Of a stretch of 5,600 bases of DNA, positions 1 to 4,528 are shown one piece after another (the stretch's first letter is position 1; each line of letters opens with the position of its first letter). The stretch spans positions 1-5,600 of the forward strand of contig DATKZC010000019.1 in the NCBI GenBank assembly GCA_035528175.1. The letters are read 5' to 3'. The notes beneath the pieces are model-generated. The model saw only the letters and a list, made by a program, of their open reading frames with translations, did no database searches and was not told the origin of the DNA. The position numbers and the translations under genes are program-made. This DNA comes from JAHILA01 sp035528175 (GTDB taxonomy: Bacteria; Patescibacteriota; Minisyncoccia; RBG-13-40-8-A).

Positions 1-390
1 CATCCGTTTGAAAATATGGATAATAAAGAATTATCGGATTCCAACAATTATTCTATTGTTTCTAAGCTAGTTTATAAAAATTTCGACGCGCTTTTTACCG
101 GAGATATTGAAAAAAGCGTTGAGAAAAAATTGATTCAATCTAGAATTGATTTAAAATCCGATATTTTAAAAATTGCCCACCACGGGAGTAAAACTTCTTC
201 GAGCGAAGAATTTTTAAACGCAGTGAATGCAATAATGGCAATAATTCAAATGGGTAGAGATAATCAATACGGCCACCCTCATCAGGAAGTTCTGGAAAGA
301 TTAAAAAATCTCCAAATTTTCCAAACTGGAAAAAACGGAGACCTTGAAATTATAAGCAATGGGACAAATTATCGGGCCAAGCGGAATTGA
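1..390 (+). CDS. comEC: ComEC/Rec2-type protein, C-terminal metallo-beta-lactamase-fold domain (5' end outside window)
   Basis: The frame is open from base 1, giving 129 visible residues and a TGA at 388-390; the ATG at 16 is internal, not the start. The visible part matches the C-terminal half of the MBL-like domain of ComEC, the inner-membrane channel protein that passes single-stranded DNA into the cell during transformation. Motifs, counted from base 1: LFTGDIE (31-37), the conserved TGD metal-site strand; KIAHHGSKTSSSEEFL (57-72), the hallmark HHGSKTSS loop; and MGRDNQYGHPHQEVLERL (84-101), matching the family G..N.yGHPh.evl pattern. The N-terminal domain, the membrane segments and the HxHxDH motif would lie upstream of the window. 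A stand-alone secreted MBL protein related to ComEC is the alternative. Family assignment is solid; the full architecture cannot be seen. The last 19 bases overlap the tRNA-Pro gene on the other strand, so the final residues and the stop are read from tRNA antisense sequence. Confidence 0.8.
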   Translation, partial: HPFENMDNKELSDSNNYSIVSKLVYKNFDALFTGDIEKSVEKKLIQSRIDLKSDILKIAHHGSKTSSSEEFLNAVNAIMAIIQMGRDNQYGHPHQEVLERLKNLQIFQTGKNGDLEIISNGTNYRAKRN

Positions 391-442
391 ACCGCTACTA
401 TACCCACCCCAAGGGTACGGACTGCCGTTATCCTATGGCCCG
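372..442 (-). tRNA. tRNA-Pro, anticodon GGG
   Basis: The minus strand folds into a complete cloverleaf. The acceptor stem CGGGCCA/TGGCCCG has seven Watson-Crick pairs. U8-A9 is followed by a D arm, GGAT/GTCC, with a 7-nt loop containing GG. The anticodon stem TACCC/GGGTA holds the loop TTGGGGT, giving anticodon GGG after U33 with G37. A 4-nt variable loop follows, then the T arm AGCGG/CCGCT with loop TTCAATT. The discriminator is A73. The C1-G72 pair plus A73 and G37 are the expected bacterial proline-tRNA features (ProRS and TrmD recognition). CCA is not encoded: TAA follows the discriminator, so CCA-adding enzyme is needed. The GGG anticodon reads CCC and CCU. The 5' end is 8 nt after the rpmB stop on the same strand, suggesting processing from an rpmB transcript. 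The 3' part overlaps the end of the convergent comEC gene. I see no convincing terminator beyond the 3' end. Confidence 0.93.
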
Positions 443-450
443 TCCTTGGG

Positions 451-639
451 CTATTTATTTTTGGCTATTTTTTTAATGCATTTCGCACAGGCTTTAACCC
501 TTTTTCCGTTATTCAAAACTACCCATTGCAAATTTGGATATTTTCTTTTTTTGCATGTTGGGTTGTATTTGCTCATCTTTTTTTTCCGTGATACTCTTAC
601 AATAGATGTTTTCCCGCAAAGGGAGCATGTTCTACTCAT
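451..639 (-). CDS. rpmB: 50S ribosomal protein L28 (bL28), zinc-ribbon (C+) form
   Basis: This encodes a 62-residue basic protein of the large ribosomal subunit. The N-terminus MSRTCSLCGK matches the bL28 signature (E. coli begins MSRVCQVTGK). KKRKYPNLQWVVLNNGKRVKAC (30-51) matches the family's R.fxPNLQ..rv core. Two CxxC pairs, C5/C8 and C51/C54, are arranged like the zinc-binding C+ version of L28 known from many bacteria; E. coli has the cysteine-free form. An extra Cys lies at 29. The protein is shorter than the E. coli protein (about 78 residues), ending soon after the second CxxC. I chose the ATG at 639 because it gives the conserved MSR start; an in-frame ATG 18 nt upstream (657) lies in a near-duplicate sequence and would add MISLNS. 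No Shine-Dalgarno sequence is present. The stop TAG at 453-451 is followed 8 nt later by tRNA-Pro, which is probably co-transcribed. The gene is divergent from the M50 protease gene, 39 nt away. Confidence 0.88.
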   Translation of the reverse strand: MSRTCSLCGKTSIVRVSRKKKMSKYNPTCKKRKYPNLQWVVLNNGKRVKACAKCIKKIAKNK

Positions 640-663
640 AGAATTTAAACTTATCATAGAATT
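637..663. repeat. Short direct repeat carrying the two alternative rpmB start codons
   Basis: CATAGAATT occurs at 637-645 and again at 655-663, 18 nt apart start to start. On the minus strand this reads AATTCTATG twice, so each copy ends in an in-frame ATG for rpmB. The downstream copy gives the conserved MSR N-terminus. The repeat fills most of the 39-nt gap between rpmB and the divergent M50 gene. It could be an 18-nt slippage duplication of the start region or chance in A+T-rich DNA. Confidence 0.4.
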
Positions 664-678
664 AAAAATTTGGCAAAT

Positions 679-1263
679 ATGTCATCAATAGAATCAAAAC
701 TTTTTCTTTATATAGTGATTGTTTTTTCCGCAATCATTCACGAATTTTCTCATGCCTGGGTAGCTTATGTTTCTGGAGACCCGACAGCCAAAAATGAGGG
801 GAGATTAACCCTGAATCCGATTCCGCATTTGGAAATGATGGGAACAGTAATAATTCCTTTATTTCTGCTGTTTTTTGCCAATAGTTTTATTGGCTGGGCA
901 AAACCAGTGCCAGTTAATCCTTATAATTTTAAAAATCAGAAACACGGCATAATCTGGGTTTCTTTAGCTGGACCGGGATCCAATCTTTTAATTGCTTTAA
1001 TTCTAGGATTATTTATAAGATTTTCTATTTTCCCATTTTTATCTTTGCCATTCGGACTCATTGCATATATCAATATCTTCTTAGCTTTATTCAATCTAAT
1101 TCCGGTTCCGCCATTAGACGGCTCGAAACTGTTATTGAATAAATTCCCGCAGCTGGAAGAAAAACTTGGGAAGTCATTTCTTGGGATATTTATTGCTTTA
1201 ATCATCGCAATCACAATTTTACCCTATATTGCGGGCTTTATTTTCACTCTTTTCGTTGGGTAG
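679..1263 (+). CDS. Site-2 protease family (M50) integral membrane metalloprotease
   Basis: This encodes a 194-residue, very hydrophobic intramembrane zinc protease of the short M50 type with few extra domains. A first membrane segment (about 8-30) contains the zinc motif HEFSH (21-25). GRLTLNPIPHLEMMGTVIIP (41-60) and GWAKPVPVNP (72-81) are characteristic of this subfamily. AGPGSNL (97-103) precedes a second hydrophobic stretch. NLIPVPPLDG (139-148) supplies the third zinc ligand, D147. A last hydrophobic segment runs from about 167 to 193. Length fits the roughly 200-residue family. No PDZ domain is present, unlike RseP/SpoIVFB-like members, so the substrate cannot be predicted. I chose ATG 679; an in-frame TTG at 670 would add three residues and has no better ribosome-binding site. 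The gene is divergent from rpmB and ends only 11 nt before the -35 box of the str operon. All catalytic residues are present, so it is probably active. Confidence 0.9.
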   Translation: MSSIESKLFLYIVIVFSAIIHEFSHAWVAYVSGDPTAKNEGRLTLNPIPHLEMMGTVIIPLFLLFFANSFIGWAKPVPVNPYNFKNQKHGIIWVSLAGPGSNLLIALILGLFIRFSIFPFLSLPFGLIAYINIFLALFNLIPVPPLDGSKLLLNKFPQLEEKLGKSFLGIFIALIIAITILPYIAGFIFTLFVG

Positions 1264-1274
1264 GGACCCAGGGG

Positions 1275-1303
1275 TTGACATAAAATTTTTTTAACGTTAT
1301 TCT
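1275..1303 (+). promoter_or_regulatory. Sigma-70-type promoter of the rpsL-rpsG-fusA(-tuf) operon
   Basis: A perfect -35 box TTGACA (1275-1280) is followed by a 17-bp spacer and a -10 candidate TATTCT (1298-1303, 4 of 6 matches to TATAAT). Transcription would begin near 1310, leaving a leader of about 45 nt before the rpsL ATG. The position, directly upstream of the first ribosomal gene, fits. The spacer contains a run of seven T. A second hexamer, TAGAAT at 1304-1309, is closer to consensus but sits 23 bp from TTGACA, so spacing favours TATTCT. Confidence 0.6.
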
Positions 1304-1312
1304 TAGAATAAC
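1296..1312. promoter_or_regulatory. Perfect 8+1+8 inverted repeat over the rpsL -10 element (operator candidate)
   Basis: GTTATTCT, one central T, then AGAATAAC form a perfect inverted repeat. It covers the proposed -10 hexamer and reaches the expected transcription start, the usual place for a repressor to block RNA polymerase. As a transcript it would be mostly upstream of +1, so an RNA hairpin role is unlikely. It is A+T-rich, and chance symmetry cannot be excluded from one copy. No cognate regulator is encoded in the window. Confidence 0.35.
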
Positions 1313-1354
1313 TCAATATTAAAGAGGGTTATTTTTGTATACGAAACATATATT

Positions 1355-1795
1355 ATGCCGACAATTCATCAATTAATTAAAAGGCAAAGAAAAGCATTGA
1401 AGTCAAAAACAACAACGCCGGCTTTGAGGCGTGGTTTTAATATTAAAAAGAACCGCCCGATTAAAAGTTTTTCTCCATTTAAAAGAGGGGTTTGTTTAAA
1501 AGTGTTTACAACAACGCCAAAAAAGCCGAATTCAGCTTTAAGAAAGGTTGCTAGGGTTAGATTAACCAATGGAATGGAAGTTACTGCCTACATTCCCGGA
1601 GAAGGCCATAATTTACAAGAACACTCTGTGGTTGTAATCCGTGGCGGAAGGGTTAAAGATTTGCCGGGTATCAGATATCATATTGTTAGAGGAATACTGG
1701 ACACAACCGGAGTGGAAGGAAGAAGACAGCAAAGGTCTAAATACGGAGCTAAAAAAAGTTCTGGCGCCAAAAAAACAACTGAACCAGTAGCATAA
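1355..1795 (+). CDS. rpsL: 30S ribosomal protein S12 (uS12)
   Basis: This encodes a 146-residue protein of the 30S decoding centre. The core is highly conserved: FTTTPKKPNSALRKVARVRLTNG (51-73), YIPGEGHNLQEHSVVVIRGGRVKDLPGIRYH (79-109) and the C-terminal RSKYGAKK (127-134). The lysines equivalent to E. coli K43 and K88 (in PKKPNS and RVKDLPG) are intact, so the classic streptomycin-resistance substitutions are absent. D102 is the residue methylthiolated by RimO in other bacteria. Between PAL (22-24) and KRGVC (43-47) there are about 13 more residues than in E. coli, the same length as I recall for Bacillus S12, i.e. the low-G+C Gram-positive-type insert. The start gives the conserved MPTI-QL N-terminus, but no Shine-Dalgarno sequence lies 5-12 nt upstream; the only purine run (1321-1328) is 26 nt away. 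It is the first gene of the str operon, and rpsG starts 2 nt after its TAA. Confidence 0.97.
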   Translation: MPTIHQLIKRQRKALKSKTTTPALRRGFNIKKNRPIKSFSPFKRGVCLKVFTTTPKKPNSALRKVARVRLTNGMEVTAYIPGEGHNLQEHSVVVIRGGRVKDLPGIRYHIVRGILDTTGVEGRRQQRSKYGAKKSSGAKKTTEPVA

Positions 1796-1797
1796 TT

Positions 1798-2292
1798 ATG
1801 CGCAGAAAAAGAATACCAACAACTGAATTAAATCCAGATCCAAAATATAATAGTGTTTTGGTTTCTAAATTTATCAATAATTTGATGAAGGGAGGGAAAA
1901 AATCCATTTCCCAGAATATTTTTTATTCTGCTTTAGGGGAAGCGGCAAAGAGCTTAAAAAAAGACCTGCCTGCCGGCAGGCAGGGAACTTCTCCTTTAGA
2001 GATTCTGGAACAAGCCATGAAAAATACCTCACCATTATTAGAAGTTAAATCAAGAAGAGTGGGAGGAGCTAATTATCAAGTTCCTTATGAAGTGAAAGGC
2101 AAAAGGAAAGAGGCATTAGCAATGCGCTGGATTATTAATGCAGCAAGAAAAGGCAAGGGCAAAGCAATGGCTAATAAATTAGCTAAAGAACTGGCGGATG
2201 CTTTTAATAACACAGGCGAAGCAGTTAAAAAGAAAGAAGGCACTCATCGAGTGGCAGAGGCTAATCGCGCTTTTGCTCATTTTGCATGGTAA
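1798..2292 (+). CDS. rpsG: 30S ribosomal protein S7 (uS7) with an in-frame palindrome-encoded insert
   Basis: This encodes a 164-residue protein that nucleates assembly of the 30S head and contributes to the E site. Diagnostic segments are the N-terminal MRRKRI, PDPKYNSVLVSKFINNLMKGGKKS (13-36), EVKSRRVGGANYQVPYEV (82-99), ALAMRWIINAARK (106-118) and the C-terminal HRVAEANRAFAHFAW (150-164). Between YSAL and EVKSRR there are nine residues more than in E. coli S7. The extra stretch includes D56-LPAGRQG-63, encoded by the G+C-rich palindrome at 1965-1984. It falls in the loop between two helices (E. coli RSGKS region), where an insert is likely tolerated. The start is 2 nt after the rpsL stop and fusA begins 4 nt after its TAA. 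The roughly 100-nt rpsL-rpsG spacer through which S7 represses its own operon in E. coli is absent, so that feedback mechanism cannot operate in the same form. Confidence 0.96.
   Translation: MRRKRIPTTELNPDPKYNSVLVSKFINNLMKGGKKSISQNIFYSALGEAAKSLKKDLPAGRQGTSPLEILEQAMKNTSPLLEVKSRRVGGANYQVPYEVKGKRKEALAMRWIINAARKGKGKAMANKLAKELADAFNNTGEAVKKKEGTHRVAEANRAFAHFAW
1965..1984. repeat. 20-bp perfect G+C-rich palindrome inside rpsG (candidate Patescibacteria dispersed repeat)
   Basis: CCTGCCTGCC is followed immediately by its exact reverse complement GGCAGGCAGG. Sixteen of 20 bases are G or C in an otherwise A+T-rich gene. It lies in frame in rpsG and encodes most of LPAGRQG, at a point where the protein is about nine residues longer than E. 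coli S7. All three reading frames of the palindrome lack stop codons, and because it is a palindrome this holds for both strands. From memory, PAGRQ peptides recur in predicted Parcubacteria proteins, which suggests a dispersed element. No second copy is in this window. Confidence 0.75.
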
Positions 2293-2296
2293 ATAT

Positions 2297-4393
2297 ATGG
2301 CAAGAGAATACTTAATAGAAAAGAATAGAAATATAGGAATTATCGCCCACATTGACGCGGGGAAAACCACCGTCAGTGAGGGTGTTTTATATTTAACCGG
2401 CAAAACTCATAAAATTGGGAAAATTGATGAAGGGGATACGCAGCTAGATTGGATGGAACAGGAAAGGGAGCGAGGAATTACTATCACTGCCGCAGCAACC
2501 ACTTGTTTTTGGAAACCTAAAAGATATATAGGAGATATACATAGAATAAATATTATTGATACTCCTGGCCACATTGATTTTACAGTTGAAGTTCAGAGAT
2601 CATTAAGAGTTTTGGACGGCGCGGTGGTAATTTTTGATGGCAAAATGGGAGTAGAGCCTCAGTCTGAGACAGTGTGGCACCAAGCAGATAAATTCGGCGT
2701 GCCAAGAATCTGTTTTGTTAATAAAATTAACCAGACCGGAGGTGATTTTTATATGAGTTTGAAATCAATCAGAGAAAGATTATCATTGTATGCGCTTCCG
2801 ATTCAGTTGCCAGTTGGTTTTGAAAAAGATATCTGCGGCGTTGTCGATTTAATTAAAATGAAATCCTACGTTTATAATGATTATCATGATAAAGAATTAA
2901 TCGAAGGAGAAATTCCGGAGAATATGAAAGCAGATTGCGAAAAATACAGGCAGGAATTACTAGAAAAGGTTGCAGAATCAAACGATGAGTTAATGGGAAA
3001 ATACCTAGAAGGAAAAGAAATTAGTGAAGAAGAACTTGTTACCGGAATTAGAAAAAGTACTTTGGTCGGAAAAATTTTTCCGATTATGTGTGGAGATGGT
3101 AGGGGGGTTATTGTAGAAACACTATTGGATGCAATAATTAATTATTTGCCCAGTCCAGCCGACATTGCTGATACAGTGGGAAGCGACATTACAGATGAAA
3201 CAAAAAAAATAGCGAGAAAGGCATCGGATGACGAACCATTTTCCGCTTTGGCATTTAAAATAGCCACTGATCCTTTTGTCGGTTCATTGACATTTTTTAG
3301 GGTTTATTCAGGAAAATTACAAGCTGGTTCTTATGTTTTAAATTCTTCGAATAACAGTAAAGAAAGAATCGGCCGTATTTTAAGAATGCATGCCAACCAG
3401 AGGGAAGAAGTAAAGGAAATTTTTAGCGGTGAGATTGGCGCGGCTGTTGGATTAAAAGATACGACTACTGGAGATACATTATGTGACCCGGACCATCCGA
3501 TTGTTCTGGAAAAAATTACTTTTCCTGATCCAGTTATTTATATTGCAATTGAACCAAAAACCAAGGCTGACCAAGAAAAAATGGGCATGGCCTTAAAAAG
3601 ATTGGCTGATGAAGACCCGACATTTAAAATCAGAGGCGACGAAGAAACCGGTCAGACAATTATTTCCGGAATGGGAGAACTGCATTTAGAAATTATCGTT
3701 GACAGAATGAAGCGTGAATTCAAAGTTGAAGCAAATGTCGGCAGGCCGCAAGTCGCTTACAAAGAAACAATAAAGAAAACAGCTGAAGCAGAAGGGAAGT
3801 ATATTCGCCAGTCAGGTGGCCGCGGTCAATATGGACATGTTTGGTTAAAGGTAGAGCCATTGGAAAGAGGCAAGGGATTTGAATTTCTTAATGAGATTAG
3901 GGGTGGGATTATTCCTTCAGAATATATTCCGGCTATTAAAAAAGGAGCAAAAGAAGCAATGGATAGGGGCGTTTTGGCAGGATATCCACTTGTTGATGCT
4001 AAGGTGACTTTGTATGACGGTTCATACCATGAAGTTGATTCTTCTGAAGCAGCATTTAAGATGGCCAGTTCTTTTGCCTTGCAGGCAGCAGTTAAAAGGG
4101 CTGATTTGATTCTACTTGAGCCGATAATGAATGTGGAAGTAATTATTCCTCAGGACTTTTTGGGCGATATTACCGGAGATTTAAATAGCAAGCGGGCAAG
4201 AATTGAAAACATAGACGACCGTTTGAATATGAAGGTGATTGATGTCAAGGTTTCTTTGGCCGAAATGTTCGGCTATGCAACCAAATTAAGGTCAATGACT
4301 CAAGGTAGGGGAAGCTTTACTATGGAATTTAGTTGCTACGAAGAAGTGCCGAGGAATGTTGCACAAGAGATTATTGAGGGTAAAAAGAAATAA
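2297..4393 (+). CDS. fusA: Elongation factor G with non-canonical guanine-recognition motifs
   Basis: This encodes a 698-residue translocase GTPase of normal EF-G length. The G domain has G1 AHIDAGKT (17-24), switch I QERERGITIT (55-64) and G3 DTPGH (88-92) with the catalytic His. A G' insert covers about 160-255, followed by domain II (about 312-400) and domain III (about 410-485). Domain IV has the tip loop SGGRGQYGHV (506-515) and GSYHEVDSSE (575-584); H578 corresponds to E. coli H583. Domain V ends with SLAEMFGYATKLRS and MTQGRGSFTMEF. Two features are odd. G4 reads NKIN (142-145) where EF-G has NKxD, and the G5 region reads CGDGRG (265-270) instead of CGSAxxNxG. Everything else looks fully functional. 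I chose ATG 2297, 4 nt after the rpsG stop, because MAREYLIEKNRNIGIIAHIDAGK fits the family; the frame extends upstream to 2198, but only by overlapping rpsG. No Shine-Dalgarno sequence is seen. Confidence 0.97.
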   Translation: MAREYLIEKNRNIGIIAHIDAGKTTVSEGVLYLTGKTHKIGKIDEGDTQLDWMEQERERGITITAAATTCFWKPKRYIGDIHRINIIDTPGHIDFTVEVQRSLRVLDGAVVIFDGKMGVEPQSETVWHQADKFGVPRICFVNKINQTGGDFYMSLKSIRERLSLYALPIQLPVGFEKDICGVVDLIKMKSYVYNDYHDKELIEGEIPENMKADCEKYRQELLEKVAESNDELMGKYLEGKEISEEELVTGIRKSTLVGKIFPIMCGDGRGVIVETLLDAIINYLPSPADIADTVGSDITDETKKIARKASDDEPFSALAFKIATDPFVGSLTFFRVYSGKLQAGSYVLNSSNNSKERIGRILRMHANQREEVKEIFSGEIGAAVGLKDTTTGDTLCDPDHPIVLEKITFPDPVIYIAIEPKTKADQEKMGMALKRLADEDPTFKIRGDEETGQTIISGMGELHLEIIVDRMKREFKVEANVGRPQVAYKETIKKTAEAEGKYIRQSGGRGQYGHVWLKVEPLERGKGFEFLNEIRGGIIPSEYIPAIKKGAKEAMDRGVLAGYPLVDAKVTLYDGSYHEVDSSEAAFKMASSFALQAAVKRADLILLEPIMNVEVIIPQDFLGDITGDLNSKRARIENIDDRLNMKVIDVKVSLAEMFGYATKLRSMTQGRGSFTMEFSCYEEVPRNVAQEIIEGKKK

Positions 4394-4397
4394 GAGC

Positions 4398-4426
4398 TTG
4401 ACCGATTATTAATAATCAATTAGACT
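4398..4426 (+). promoter_or_regulatory. Possible internal promoter for tuf
   Basis: The 135-nt fusA-tuf gap is very A+T-rich and has no G+C-rich terminator, so read-through from rpsL is expected. It also offers TTGACC (4398-4403), a 17-bp spacer and TAGACT (4421-4426, 4 of 6 to TATAAT), giving a leader of about 95 nt. A weaker alternative is TTGTGA (4457-4462) with TATTGT (4481-4486). A separate tuf promoter would let EF-Tu, normally in excess over EF-G, be made at a higher level. A+T-rich DNA produces many such matches, so confidence is limited. Confidence 0.35.
4404..4417. repeat. 14-bp perfect palindrome in the tuf promoter spacer
   Basis: GATTATT is followed directly by AATAATC, a perfect palindrome lying entirely between the TTGACC and TAGACT hexamers. 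It is not followed by a T run and has only two G/C pairs, so it is not an intrinsic terminator. It resembles the rpsL operator candidate in having TTATT...AATAA arms, but with a different centre and spacing. A short direct repeat, TAACAGT at 4450-4456 and 4464-4470, lies further down the same gap. Confidence 0.4.
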
Positions 4427-4528
4427 TTATATTATAAATAAATAATAACTAACAGTTTGTGAATAACAGTATCCAAGCAATATTGTATATTTCTTGTATT
4501 CTGTCATCACAGCCAAAAATAAAATAAT

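Noticed and set aside
670..678. TTG start for the M50 protease gene
   Set aside because: It adds only three residues, has no ribosome-binding site, and an ATG in the same context as the other genes follows at 679.
359..691. 110-codon plus-strand open frame
   Set aside because: It runs antisense through tRNA-Pro and all of rpmB, both well supported, and its protein resembles no family I know; it is a shadow frame.
936..1214. Minus-strand open frame opposite the M50 gene
   Set aside because: It is fully antisense to a gene with intact catalytic motifs, with low-complexity composition typical of a shadow.
1257..1292. Possible terminator after the M50 gene: TGGGT/ACCCA stem (1257-1270) and a T run (1286-1292)
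   Set aside because: The stem is only 5 bp and the T run begins 15 nt after it, inside the promoter spacer; an intrinsic terminator needs the T run directly after the stem.
2198..2296. Upstream extension of the fusA frame to an ATG at 2198
   Set aside because: It would overlap the conserved end of rpsG by 95 nt and add a hydrophobic N-terminus absent from EF-G; ATG 2297 gives the family start.
4394..4528. Terminator or small RNA gene between fusA and tuf
   Set aside because: There is no G+C-rich hairpin with a T run and no cloverleaf or other recognisable RNA fold; only A+T-rich promoter-like sequence is seen.
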